Of a stretch of DNA of 20,884 nt, positions 12,064-19,683 are shown piece by piece (positions within the stretch are counted from its first letter, which is position 1; every line of letters starts with the position of its first letter). The stretch comes from a virus: IMG/VR virus record IMGVR_UViG_3300030419_000958, positions 1 to 20,884 of that record; one strand, written 5' to 3'. The notes below the pieces were generated by a model. The model was not told the origin of the DNA and made no database searches. It was given only the letters and a program-made list of their open reading frames with translations. A program made the translations under genes and the position numbers.

Positions 12064-13900
12064 TCCTTACTCCGCTTCTGTTAATTGCTGGTATCAGCTC
12101 ATTGCGGACATAATCTTCTTGAACTACGCCGCCGTGTATATGCACATTAACATTGCTTTGCGCTTGGCCAGTTTTATTCATTGCTACAAGCGTATCTAAA
12201 CCAATAGACTTAGCAGAGTCTTTATTAATTATAAACTCTCCAGCCTGGGCCAATATTGGAACATTATCTCTACCTCGAACCGTGCCACCGCGTGCAAAGG
12301 TTTGAACGCCTTTATTGGTTATGCTCCCCCCTTTATGACCGATAACAGATCCTAAAAGACTAAAGCCCATACTTGATGCACTAGCCGCGCCGCCGGTTAT
12401 CATATTCAATATCATATACGATACAGCTTCGGCTGCCATTTGAGCTGCGATGGCTTTTAATGAATTAACAACTGCCGGTCCTAATGCTTGACCCTCGACA
12501 ACTGCTTTCCCTATATTATCAGAGAATTGTTTAAATGCGGCAGCCGTTTTTAGAGCAGCATCTTGCTGAGATTTTAAACCTCTAAGCATATCGTCAAATC
12601 CAGCTTGCGCTGATTCTATTCTAGCTTCCTCTGCTTCTTCCATTTCTTTTCTAAGAGCCTCAATCTCAGATTGAGCCGCTAAAAACGATGCACGCCTATT
12701 ATCTTCGTGTTTTATCCTAGCATCATTCATTTGCTTCTCAAGAGCCATTAACTCTTCAGCTCGCTTGATTTGCTCTCCAAATTGTTTGTCGCCAAACATT
12801 TTATCTGGATCTACGCCAGCATCTAAATTTTTAGCTAGCTTTTCAAGCTCTTCCATAGATTTATTTAAATCTTTTAATTCACCCTCAAACTCTTCACCCT
12901 TATCCTTGGTAAATATAAATTTAGTTGCTAGTTCTCCAAGCGCAATAACTGCAAGACCATAACCAGATTTTATTAAAGCTGCTCTTGTTTTAAGGATAGC
13001 TAAACTAGCTAATATGGCCTGTCTTTTTGTATAAGCAAACGCTAAACCAACGGCGGTAATTGCTAAAGCATAACCTTTAACACGTTCGACTTTAGTAAAC
13101 TCTACCATTAATTTAGCAAGTGGTATTAGAGCCTCTCCAATTTCTTTACCAAGGACTTTAAAATTTGCTTGTAAAGCTCTAACCTGGTTAGCGAATTCGT
13201 GCTGCGTATTAGCATAATCGCCTATTGCATCGCCAGCTCCATTAATAATTAAAGCTGTTCTGGCTATTACTTTTTGCTGAGAAGTAAGACCTCCACTTGC
13301 ATTCTTTATACCTAAACGCATAGCTGCCAGCTTGACCTCAGCCTCAGTTATTGATATACCGTATTTTCTTACTGCTTCGTGATTACCTACGATTGCTGAA
13401 GTAAATGCCTGGGAAACTTCAGCGCTAGATGCGTTTTTGAATGACTGAACATCAAACGCTAATTGTGTTAATGTTTCAGATAAAGTTTGAGCCTCTTTCC
13501 TGGAAAACCCTAAAGGCACAAAGGTATCTTGTAAGGCGGCCATTAAAGCAATTACATCATCTTCCGCCTTATCAAATGCGACTGATAATGTTCTTGCAAA
13601 GTTTAAGGCTGCATCAGACTGCTCTCCAAAAACTACCTTAAATTGATTTAATGTTTCTTGTCCATCAGAGGCAAGTTTAATGAACTTACCTAAAACTCTT
13701 GAGGCACCAGTTAAGGCAAACGTATATAAAAGTAAATTATTTCTAACTAACGCAATCTGCTTACGAAATTCATTAGTCTGTCGCCCGGCTCTTTGACTAC
13801 GATTGCCGTAGTTTTTCATCGCATCGTCAGAGCGTTTTAGGTCAGTATTTAACTTCTCAAAACCTTTAGCTTTAACTTCAATTACAAATTTATTTGCCAT
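12056..13900 (-). CDS. Tail tape measure protein
   Basis: 614 residues. The N terminus is basic and helical (KGFEKLNTDLKRSDDAM...). A hydrophobic central segment lies around residues 275-325 (ALAITAVGLAFAYTKRQAIL and onward), followed by a long charged coiled coil (about 350-450). The C-terminal Gly-rich signature has FARGGTVRGRDNVPILAQAGEF and VHIHGG, both frequent near tape measure C termini. It is rather short: by the rule of about 1.5 angstrom per residue, a tail of around 90 nm. It follows the chaperone G/GT pair as usual. AGGGA precedes the ATG, which overlaps the end of the T reading frame. Confidence 0.85.
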   Translation of the reverse strand: MANKFVIEVKAKGFEKLNTDLKRSDDAMKNYGNRSQRAGRQTNEFRKQIALVRNNLLLYTFALTGASRVLGKFIKLASDGQETLNQFKVVFGEQSDAALNFARTLSVAFDKAEDDVIALMAALQDTFVPLGFSRKEAQTLSETLTQLAFDVQSFKNASSAEVSQAFTSAIVGNHEAVRKYGISITEAEVKLAAMRLGIKNASGGLTSQQKVIARTALIINGAGDAIGDYANTQHEFANQVRALQANFKVLGKEIGEALIPLAKLMVEFTKVERVKGYALAITAVGLAFAYTKRQAILASLAILKTRAALIKSGYGLAVIALGELATKFIFTKDKGEEFEGELKDLNKSMEELEKLAKNLDAGVDPDKMFGDKQFGEQIKRAEELMALEKQMNDARIKHEDNRRASFLAAQSEIEALRKEMEEAEEARIESAQAGFDDMLRGLKSQQDAALKTAAAFKQFSDNIGKAVVEGQALGPAVVNSLKAIAAQMAAEAVSYMILNMITGGAASASSMGFSLLGSVIGHKGGSITNKGVQTFARGGTVRGRDNVPILAQAGEFIINKDSAKSIGLDTLVAMNKTGQAQSNVNVHIHGGVVQEDYVRNELIPAINRSGVRIA

Positions 13901-14560
13901 TACTTAATTCCCTTTGTCTTTTTTCACACGCATTCATCTCCTCACTAATAATGCGAAAGATGTCAAGAGTGTGCGCATCGGCTTCTGGTAGGCTTTGAGC
14001 GATGGGAATATTGAATTTTGTCATATAAAAATACTCTAGTATATAAAACTCAATATCTTGGTCGTGAAATATTTTAGGATTACAGAAGAATGATAGATTA
14101 TAATAGACATTCTGGCCGGGCGTAAATTTCCCACGCTTGTCCTCAAGTAAGATCCGGTCTATCTCTTCCCAGATCTCTTTCTTATCAAAAGTGATTATTT
14201 TTGAAAGCGTTGGACTTTGGGCCTGGTAGGATTCAAACTGGACGGGATATAAACTGTTTCCCCAGCCGAAAAAATTACACCAGGTTGCAATTCTTATTTT
14301 GAGGGCTTTTTTTCAGATATACCCTTATAATGAAAGTAAAATTTATTTAGGATTTCATCAATTTGACCATCATCAAGATCTTTTAGTTTTTCTTCTGGAT
14401 CTTCAAATGCTTTTTCCATAACCCAATTTAGTAAGTTAAAATAGGCATCTTGGTCTATTTTTTCATCCCAGTACACTTTCATCTCTAAGCGGTGTAGTTC
14501 TCTACGGTCCGCAAAGCTAATAGGGCGAATATCAAAATCGCCGTGATCTGTTTTTACCAT
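13890..14560 (-). CDS. Tail assembly chaperone G-T fusion made by -1 frameshift
   Basis: The 390 bases between the G gene and tape measure look empty in simple ORF lists. In the -1 frame they are fully open from the slippery site A AAA AAG at 14312-14306 to TAA at 13890, with no internal stop. After codon 85 the frame continues ALKIRIATWCNFFGWG... through LEDKRGKFTPGQNVYYNLSF to EEMNACEKRQRELSNGK. The fusion has about 223 residues, 138 from the T frame. There is no plausible start for T alone. This reproduces the lambda gpG/gpGT layout, where a small share of ribosomes makes the fusion that helps load tape measure with tail tube. Translation reading is direct; the function is from family knowledge. 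Confidence 0.85.
14294..14560 (-). CDS. Tail assembly chaperone G (zero frame)
   Basis: 88 residues, mostly helical and acidic (MVKTDHGDFDIRPISFADRR... ending EKKPSK), between tail tube and tape measure. This is the standard place of chaperone G in siphoviruses. A large fraction of ribosomes would terminate at 14294-14296; the rest slip at codons 83-85 to make G-T. It has no recognisable catalytic motif. The start has only a weak upstream GGAA. Confidence 0.75.
   Translation of the reverse strand: MVKTDHGDFDIRPISFADRRELHRLEMKVYWDEKIDQDAYFNLLNWVMEKAFEDPEEKLKDLDDGQIDEILNKFYFHYKGISEKKPSK
14306..14312 (-). promoter_or_regulatory. Programmed -1 frameshift slippery site A AAA AAG
   Basis: Minus-strand GAA AAA AAG at 14314-14306 contains the heptamer A AAA AAG in the zero frame, the sequence used in bacterial dnaX and several phage tail genes. 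The stop of the zero frame follows 9 bases later (14296-14294). Confidence 0.85.
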
Positions 14561-14574
14561 TTATTCCATATTGA

Positions 14575-15585
14575 TTAATAATGAATAGCGAATAGCGCAT
14601 TTGTGCCGCTAGCAACAAATTTCGTACTCACATCTAGCATCATCGCATTGGCCTCATTATAAGAGAGGCTAGTGATCTTACCATATCCGGCCTCAAAACC
14701 GAATGTAGTGGATCCATTGCTTAAAGCATCGTGGGTACACATAAAAGCGCCAGCGTTTGCGCCAGTATTCATTGAATTCATTAACCCGCCAGTATTAACG
14801 TCATATTTGACCGTTGCATCTAGCGTAACTGAGATCTCTGGAATTGCCCGGACGATAGCGTCGGGATTACCATTTGCATCATTTTGACCAACAAACTCAG
14901 ATGGGTTTTCGATATTCAATGAAAAACTTTGTACGACTGGATCGTCGCATCCAGCTATTTTTTTAGCATCGCCACTTGATAGGGTTGCTAAAGAATAAAA
15001 TGTAGTGCCATATGCGGATACCGTTGGAGCTGCTTGATTAAAAGCTGCGGCATATCCGGTACGGGCGGTAGCGGTAAATTTAAGCCGGCCGGACTCATCG
15101 CCCATATCACCTGTAATTGTAAGGGAAGAAATAACGCAGCCTTTAAATACCATATTCTGGTTATTGCCAGTAGTTGGGTTCAATACTGCGATTGTGATCG
15201 TATCTGCGATCGTAATAGAAGAGTTATCGCCAGTTTCTAATTCTGGTGGAGTGTAATTATAAGGTATCGTAACTACATTTGAGGAGTCTTCAAGACCAAT
15301 GCAGTTTTGAAGAAGTAAAGCTGCAACGTCGCTAGAGAATACACCAGAAAAAGTAATTTCTTTTACTGTGCCTTTGCTGTCGATAAAAGCATCGTCTACA
15401 TCTGCAACTCGACCGCTGGACCCGCTACGCGCTTCAATCACTTGGGTTAAATTAAATCCTGGCATCTCTACGCTATCGACATTAACGCGGGTCATGCCAC
15501 TTGTTATTGCTGTACCGATCGTTGTTTCGGCTTGTATAGCTAGGCCAAACTCTTTTGGACTATATGCTGCACCATCTAAAGCCAT
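14575..15585 (-). CDS. Major tail tube protein
   Basis: 336 residues beginning MALDGAAYSPKEFGLAIQAE. It is rich in Thr, Ser, Gly and Ala with alternating strands, includes ITGDMGDESGRLKFTATAR and ends TKFVASGTNALFAIHY. The order tail tube, chaperone G/GT, tape measure is conserved in siphoviruses, and this gene is directly before G. A well-placed GGAG precedes the ATG. It would form the stacked rings of the tail tube, and probably also carries an Ig-like or decoration segment given its length. Function rests mainly on position and composition. Confidence 0.75.
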   Translation of the reverse strand: MALDGAAYSPKEFGLAIQAETTIGTAITSGMTRVNVDSVEMPGFNLTQVIEARSGSSGRVADVDDAFIDSKGTVKEITFSGVFSSDVAALLLQNCIGLEDSSNVVTIPYNYTPPELETGDNSSITIADTITIAVLNPTTGNNQNMVFKGCVISSLTITGDMGDESGRLKFTATARTGYAAAFNQAAPTVSAYGTTFYSLATLSSGDAKKIAGCDDPVVQSFSLNIENPSEFVGQNDANGNPDAIVRAIPEISVTLDATVKYDVNTGGLMNSMNTGANAGAFMCTHDALSNGSTTFGFEAGYGKITSLSYNEANAMMLDVSTKFVASGTNALFAIHY

Positions 15586-15767
15586 TATTCAGACTCCTTT
15601 TTACTGCTACTTTTATTTGTTTTTTCTAAATACTCTTTGGCCAATTTTGGGACCTCTTTAAGTTCGACTGTCTCGCCTCTGTTTAAAGCCTCCCAATCTT
15701 CGCGATCTAGGCCCTTATAACCGTTCCATTGTGGAATGAATTTATTTGATTTATAACTTGCCATCAT
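15585..15767 (-). CDS. Small hypothetical tail-region protein (60 aa)
   Basis: 60 residues, or 59 if the second ATG is used. NKFIPQWNGYKGLDREDWEALNRG followed by a Lys/Glu/Ser-rich tail. AAGG is just upstream. It lies between the second tail-completion paralogue and the tail tube, and its stop overlaps the tail tube start. The acidic-basic C terminus looks disordered. I do not recognise the family; it may be a minor structural or scaffolding factor for tail tube assembly. Confidence 0.6.
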   Translation of the reverse strand: MMASYKSNKFIPQWNGYKGLDREDWEALNRGETVELKEVPKLAKEYLEKTNKSSSKKESE

Positions 15768-15782
15768 TTATACCTTATTAGT

Positions 15783-16370
15783 TTACGCGTATAATTCTTC
15801 GACTAAACATTTAAAATCTGCTGTAGCCGTAAGATAGTTCGGTCTTTCACTTTCTGGATCATAGTTTACAGATTCTAATCTTGCATTATGCCAATCATAT
15901 GTCAATGCTGCTGGGTAGACCGCAAACGCCTTGCCATCCGATGTTAAAAAGAAATCATCTTGGCTTGTGATCAACAATGGTCTCTTTGCGATCAGAACAT
16001 CCTCTCCATCGCTCGTCAAGAAGTTTTCACCATCGCTGGTTACATAATACAAGAACAACTCAATACTGGCCGTTGCACGCCTAAGAATCTCTTTTAAACG
16101 CTCAATCGTATTGACGCGACCATCTAGACTACCTCTTTTTGTATATCTACCAACTTTTCTTTCAGTATATTGAATTTCAATCGTGTATTCTCTAATAGCC
16201 CCCTCGGTCCTTATATCAACAATCTCATCTTCTATTGGAGTTAGTTTGAAATAAGTATTTCCATTATAGCTATCATCGTAGCGTATGGGTTTTTTCCTAA
16301 ATTCTTGAGCAATGATTGAGGTAAGATTCTCAAGTACGCTTTTATTGGTGGTTTTATTATAATCGATCAT
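15783..16370 (-). CDS. Tail-completion-like protein with TSDGE repeat insertion
   Basis: 195 residues. Residues 1-100 and about 155-195 align by eye with the neighbouring gene: EFRKKPIRYDD..., the RTEGAIREY...Y, the GRYTKRGSL...IERLK block, and TYDWHNARLESVNYDPESE...FKCLV. Residues about 105-152 are an insertion absent from the paralogue. It is built from repeats of a short beta-type unit: VTSDGE, LTSDGE, ITSQDD and LTSDGK. The fold resembles phage tail-completion/terminator proteins (lambda gpU-like position). ATGA overlap links it to the upstream paralogue. The insertion could form a projection or binding surface on the virion; that is inference. Confidence 0.7.
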   Translation of the reverse strand: MIDYNKTTNKSVLENLTSIIAQEFRKKPIRYDDSYNGNTYFKLTPIEDEIVDIRTEGAIREYTIEIQYTERKVGRYTKRGSLDGRVNTIERLKEILRRATASIELFLYYVTSDGENFLTSDGEDVLIAKRPLLITSQDDFFLTSDGKAFAVYPAALTYDWHNARLESVNYDPESERPNYLTATADFKCLVEELYA

Positions 16371-16810
16371 ACTAATACATTACAGTTGAATAAGAGATCC
16401 GCGACCTGGTACGCCTGTTCTTTATCCTCTAATTCTGGCTGATAGTTTACCCTGGTAATAACTCCATCATTCCAGGCATAAGTACCGCTTGGCCTGTAGT
16501 TAGAATTATTACCAATTAAACGCTTAATACGGTCGATATAATTGATAAGCTGCGTAAGGCTTCGCTCTTTATTATAAGGGCCAGGAGTACGCCTATAAAC
16601 GCGTAATAATAGGCCATATGTACGCAACTGGTCTTCGGTGGTTGGTTTATCTAATAAATCTTGTACTGGAATGACCCTAATAAAGAAATTTCCTCTATGC
16701 TTAAAATCTTGATCGTAATGAATTGGAATTTTGCCAAACTCAGATTTGAGTAGGCTTTCAAATGGATCTAATACGTTATCCTTGAGTACGCTTGTATATA
16801 TCGAGGCCAC
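16367..16810 (-). CDS. Tail-completion/terminator-like protein
   Basis: 147 residues with GTG start at 16810. Key blocks shared with the next gene are SEFGKIPIHYDQ, TTEDQLRTYGLLLRVYRR, GPYNKERSLTQLINYIDRIK and TYAWNDGVITRVNYQPELE. Its size, and its position between the connector-like and tail tube genes, match head-tail joining or tail-terminator proteins. No ribosome site is convincing, so it probably depends on translation of the preceding basic microgene. It lacks the repeat insertion of its paralogue and may represent the ancestral form. Confidence 0.68.
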   Translation of the reverse strand: MASIYTSVLKDNVLDPFESLLKSEFGKIPIHYDQDFKHRGNFFIRVIPVQDLLDKPTTEDQLRTYGLLLRVYRRTPGPYNKERSLTQLINYIDRIKRLIGNNSNYRPSGTYAWNDGVITRVNYQPELEDKEQAYQVADLLFNCNVLV

Positions 16811-16813
16811 ATT

Positions 16814-16894
16814 CTACTTGCGCTTTTTTACGCGCACCTTTTTCCTTTTAGATCTTCTTTTTTTCTTACCGTATGTTCCTTTTCCCCAAGGCAT
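16814..16894 (-). CDS. Very small, very basic peptide with GKGTYG motif (26 aa)
   Basis: A 26-residue ORF starting MPWGKGTYGKKKRRSK, over half Lys/Arg. GAGGAG lies seven bases before the ATG, which is a strong ribosome site. It fills the gap between connector-like and tail-completion genes. I recall similar MPxGKGTYG-type peptides near structural genes in marine phages, but cannot verify this here. A role in DNA or head binding is possible from charge. Confidence 0.6.
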   Translation of the reverse strand: MPWGKGTYGKKKRRSKRKKVRVKKRK

Positions 16895-16896
16895 AG

Positions 16897-17871
16897 TTAT
16901 CTCCTCATTATCTGGCCGGATCTTACTTCGCCGTGTTCTTCTGGCTGACCGACCACAATTATACTGTATTCATCATTTAGTGTATACACACCCTCACTAA
17001 AGCGGATATAGACATTGTAAGCCATTGGCTGGTAATCTCCATTGATAATTTCATCATCTACTGCGGTATTCATTGCCAGGCCATCGCTGTTTTTAGTATA
17101 AACAGAATATTTTACACCGCTAGAACTAGCAGCAGTAAAAGTTCCCGCTGTAGTTATCTTGACGCGTACGTCATCATAATCCACATTTGGTAATCCGCTA
17201 CTCTTTGTATCTGCGATATACCCGGTACTAGAACCATTGACCGCAACTGGGACCACACGGCCCTCATTTAATTCATTGGTTGCTTCGTGCCATAAGGCGT
17301 AAGCGCCTTGTTTAAGGCGGTCCAGCATTCCATCGCCATCTGGTGAAATATAGCGCTCATAGATCTCTTGTGCTTTATCTGGATCCTGGCTGGATATTAA
17401 AGCGGCGCACGCCAGGCCAGCATTGGCATTGATCAATACAAAATCATAATCACGACTTGCTGCGCCTTGGTCCTCCGCTTTTGTACGCTTAAAGATAGGT
17501 CTATTGATATAAGATCTAATATGGTCCGCTTGCTCATTAACTACACGCGTTTTAACTGTGGCCCAATCTTCAGCAGCCTCATAAACCAGATTATCGGGAT
17601 CTACCGCTGAATAAATATATAAAGCGTCTTTATCGGAATCAAAATAAGCCTCATCAGCGGCATTTACATCGCTTAGAGACGAACACATCGTTAGTTCTTT
17701 TCCCTCGGAGTAAGCCTGGCTAATATAGCCAACATTAAATGCAACATACACCGAACCCGAATGAGTTTGAAAGTTTTGAATAAGTCTTTTCCTATCATAG
17801 CTGTCGATATTGCTTTCAATTCCCTGGAGATCTGTGGTCGCATTACAAAATGCCTCAAGTCTAGTTGCCAT
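16897..17871 (-). CDS. Putative head-tail connector / structural protein
   Basis: 324 residues. The N-terminal half is helix-rich (DRKRLIQNFQTHSGSVYV..., WATVKTRVVNEQADHIRSYI) and contains ANAGLACAALISSQDPDKAQ, plus a helix ending in KQGAYALWHE. This recalls adaptor-type proteins (gp6/gp15-like) that bind the portal ring. The C-terminal third is beta-rich (VKITTAGTFTAASSSGVKYS). It lies upstream of the tail-completion paralogues, where connectors usually sit. It joins the preceding 76-aa gene in TAATG overlap. Structural role is likely; exact identity is uncertain. Confidence 0.55.
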   Translation of the reverse strand: MATRLEAFCNATTDLQGIESNIDSYDRKRLIQNFQTHSGSVYVAFNVGYISQAYSEGKELTMCSSLSDVNAADEAYFDSDKDALYIYSAVDPDNLVYEAAEDWATVKTRVVNEQADHIRSYINRPIFKRTKAEDQGAASRDYDFVLINANAGLACAALISSQDPDKAQEIYERYISPDGDGMLDRLKQGAYALWHEATNELNEGRVVPVAVNGSSTGYIADTKSSGLPNVDYDDVRVKITTAGTFTAASSSGVKYSVYTKNSDGLAMNTAVDDEIINGDYQPMAYNVYIRFSEGVYTLNDEYSIIVVGQPEEHGEVRSGQIMRR

Positions 17872-18101
17872 TACGCTAATCCACTTTGTTCGTTACTAAA
17901 ATCATTTGCTGAACTAACCTCTTCAAACGCAACTACTATATCTGGTATTCTTAGATTATCAATCATACTTACTAGATTAGCAATCTTCCTAGCACCGTCG
18001 ATAGTAACTTCTGAATCAATATCAATCTTTAAACTTCTATTTAAATGTTTGATGGCTTTCAATTCATCCATCATACTCTGCATTTGTTCGGCTAACGTCA
18101 T
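17871..18101 (-). CDS. Hypothetical protein (76 aa)
   Basis: 76 residues. Alpha-helical N terminus (LAEQMQSMMDELKAIKHLNR), then SEVTIDGARKIANLVSMIDN and a short acidic tail. GAGG is eight bases before the ATG. It is coupled to the connector-like gene. No family recognised. Might assist connector assembly, given the constant adjacency of such small helical proteins to connectors, but this is only position-based. Confidence 0.55.
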   Translation of the reverse strand: MTLAEQMQSMMDELKAIKHLNRSLKIDIDSEVTIDGARKIANLVSMIDNLRIPDIVVAFEEVSSANDFSNEQSGLA

Positions 18102-18119
18102 TATAAATACCTCATTCGA

Positions 18120-18608
18120 CTACTTAATCCATTTGGTAACTTGCTCGACAAACTCCTCTGGATCTCCTTTGCCATCAGCAGAATTATAAAATTCTTTCCA
18201 ATAGCTCGCCATACCATCAATCGTATTTGGCATTCTTTTAGGTACGCGCCAATACTTAATCCTACAATGGACAATGCCGGCTGCAATGTTTTTCTCTAAT
18301 ATGTTGGACCATAGATCCAGGTCATACGTCTGCCAATGCTTTATATCCACCATACTCGCTTTTGCGCATTTTTGCATTAGTGATTTTCTATGGGAAAGAA
18401 AGTGTTGGCAGTTATCTACAGCAGTCGCAGGCTCTACCTGGTGGAACGACGCGGCGGGACCAGAGTTAAGTTGCTTGATATATTCATAACGGCTTTCAAT
18501 AATACCAGTAGCCAGGACCAGATCTACGGCCTCTTTCTTGGCGTATTTAGATCCCATCTCTTCGCAAACACGCTCAATGAGAGATCTCATTTGAGATATG
18601 CTGACCAT
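18120..18608 (-). CDS. Lysozyme-like / lytic transglycosylase-type protein
   Basis: 162 residues. LVLATGIIESRYEY with E38 followed by GPAASFHQVEPAT (50-62) resembles the catalytic core of goose-type/SLT lysozyme-like phage proteins: a catalytic Glu, then a Gly-containing hydrophobic turn and a Q-x-x-P. The rest, including AAGIVHCRIKYWRVPKRMP and GMASYWKEFYNS, matches a pattern I associate with phage muralytic or internal virion proteins. No signal peptide. With membrane-helix proteins just upstream, it may serve host lysis, or be packaged for entry. Start ATG directly follows the TAG of the previous small gene. Confidence 0.65.
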   Translation of the reverse strand: MVSISQMRSLIERVCEEMGSKYAKKEAVDLVLATGIIESRYEYIKQLNSGPAASFHQVEPATAVDNCQHFLSHRKSLMQKCAKASMVDIKHWQTYDLDLWSNILEKNIAAGIVHCRIKYWRVPKRMPNTIDGMASYWKEFYNSADGKGDPEEFVEQVTKWIK

Positions 18609-18764
18609 CTAGAAGTTTTTTTCAATAAACGGCTTTACTGTTTCTTCCCAGACTACATCATCATCTGAATTCTTACTAGAAGAAACGGCCCAGTCTCCAA
18701 TTTTAATTAAGAGACCTTTCATACCGTGCTTTTTAACTAGATTTCTTACTAATCTTTTAAGCAT
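18609..18764 (-). CDS. Small protein (51 aa) before lysozyme-like gene
   Basis: A 51-residue ORF, MLKRLVRNLVKKHGMKGLLI... to SSSKNSDDDVVWEETVKPFIEKNF. The basic amphipathic N terminus and acidic C terminus suggest a peripheral membrane or partner-binding protein. The ATG follows the stop of the upstream membrane gene after one base, and its TAG is directly followed by the lysozyme-like ATG. No family recognised. Confidence 0.6.
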   Translation of the reverse strand: MLKRLVRNLVKKHGMKGLLIKIGDWAVSSSKNSDDDVVWEETVKPFIEKNF

Positions 18765-18765
18765 A

Positions 18766-18909
18766 TTATTTCCCTATTGCTTTCTTGATGCTATTCCATA
18801 CTATGTCTAGTACAATATCATCTTTGTCTGTAGGGCTTAGTTTCACCAGTTTTTCGCAAATCATAAATCCTAGTAAAAACCATTCCCAATGTGTTGTAAA
18901 AAATTCCAT
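18766..18909 (-). CDS. Small conserved-looking phage protein with LSPTDKDD motif (47 aa)
   Basis: 47 residues. MEFFTTHWEWFLLGFMICEKLVKLSPTDKDD... then IVLDIVWNSIKK. The N-terminal helix (8-23) is hydrophobic and could insert in the membrane; the rest is soluble. I recall similar EWFLLGF...KLSPTxxDD peptides in marine phage lysis regions, unverified. GGAG is about ten bases upstream. Its context next to lysozyme-like and coiled-coil membrane proteins suggests part of a lysis module. Confidence 0.65.
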   Translation of the reverse strand: MEFFTTHWEWFLLGFMICEKLVKLSPTDKDDIVLDIVWNSIKKAIGK

Positions 18910-18911
18910 AA

Positions 18912-19136
18912 TTAACTAACTCCTTTTAACCAGGCAAAAAGACTACTAAAAACAAATGTGATTGTAGCTAGTATTCCAGCAAACCAAGATTGTTTATTCT
19001 CTAAAGCTCGCACTCTGCCGTTTTGTGCTTTTATATCTACTCTAATTTCTTTTGTAACCTCAAAATGAGCCTGGTGCTTTTCTTCCAGCCTTGTTAAGCG
19101 GTCAAGCATTTCATCGCGATACGCTTCTAATTTCAT
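18912..19136 (-). CDS. Tail-anchored coiled-coil membrane protein (holin-accessory-like)
   Basis: 74 residues. N-terminal coiled coil (1-48) with charged heptads, then a membrane helix (51-70, WFAGILATITFVFSSLFAWL). This topology matches XhlA/hemolysin-like phage proteins that assist holins. Starts in ATGA overlap with the upstream coiled-coil membrane gene. The lysis role is inferred. Confidence 0.6.
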   Translation of the reverse strand: MKLEAYRDEMLDRLTRLEEKHQAHFEVTKEIRVDIKAQNGRVRALENKQSWFAGILATITFVFSSLFAWLKGVS

Positions 19137-19390
19137 TTTGTGGACTTTCTACGCTGCTTAGAACCGCGACCGTTGCCAAGTTTTGCCTCAATATAATTTA
19201 ATTGATCTGTAAGTTCGTCATTTAACTCTGCAAACTTTTCAATCATTAAATTCTTAGAATCAATAAGCTTTATAATGATTTGATGTAAGTCATCAATCTT
19301 TTTATTTAACTCAGATGTCATCCATTTAAATGTCATCCATAATATTCCCGCTGCTAATCCTGCAAATCCTACTTCGGTCCAATTTTCCAC
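19133..19390 (-). CDS. Signal-anchor coiled-coil membrane protein (85 aa)
   Basis: 85 residues, GTG start at 19390. A membrane helix near residues 7-23 (GFAGLAAGILWMTFKWM) is followed by a coiled coil rich in Leu, Ile, Asn and Asp, then a basic tail GRGSKQRRKSTK. Opposite topology to the next gene. Pairs of this kind occur in phage lysis cassettes, and could be holin or inner-spanin-like. No family recognised with certainty. Confidence 0.55.
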   Translation of the reverse strand: MENWTEVGFAGLAAGILWMTFKWMTSELNKKIDDLHQIIIKLIDSKNLMIEKFAELNDELTDQLNYIEAKLGNGRGSKQRRKSTK

Positions 19391-19412
19391 TATATCTCTC
19401 TTTTAAATTTTT

Positions 19413-19432
19413 GAGGGGGGACGGTCCCCCTC
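19413..19432 (-). other. GC-rich hairpin between small genes
   Basis: GAGGGGG...CCCCCTC with a 6-base interior forms a 7-bp stem with 6 of 7 pairs G-C, in the 49-base gap before 19390. There is no T-run after it on either strand in the expected place, so it is not a classical terminator. It may tune translation or mRNA processing within the late operon. Confidence 0.5.
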
Positions 19433-19439
19433 TAGGTTG

Positions 19440-19664
19440 TTATGCTTCAGCTTTTGGTTCTTCCAAGCTGTTCTTTAAGCTCGAAACGAAACTCTGTCTA
19501 CCCATTTCCATCTGCTGTAGATTGAACTTTGCGTTGTCAATCTTGCGATTAAGGTCATTGATATGAGCGACCATTACCTTTTCTTCGTCTTTCATATCAT
19601 TGATCTTATACTCTTTTTCATCGAGTACAAGAGTTGGTTCGTTTTGTTTCTCTTTTTTAGCCAT
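19440..19664 (-). CDS. Soluble coiled-coil protein (74 aa)
   Basis: 74 residues. LVLDEKEYKINDMKDEEKVM followed by AHINDLNRKIDNAKFNLQQMEMGRQSF. The pattern EYKIxDM...HIxDLxRKIxxAxFxLxQ is one I associate with small phage proteins of the DUF6447 kind, unverified. AGGAG is seven bases upstream of the ATG. No membrane segment, unlike its neighbours. Likely a soluble partner or structural coiled coil; function unknown. Confidence 0.65.
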   Translation of the reverse strand: MAKKEKQNEPTLVLDEKEYKINDMKDEEKVMVAHINDLNRKIDNAKFNLQQMEMGRQSFVSSLKNSLEEPKAEA

Positions 19665-19683
19665 TTTAGACTCCTGTTTATCG

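Noticed and set aside
18101-18286. 61-aa minus-strand ORF at the end of the lysozyme-like gene
   Set aside because: It lies mostly inside the lysozyme-like gene in another frame and shows no start signal; treated as a shadow.
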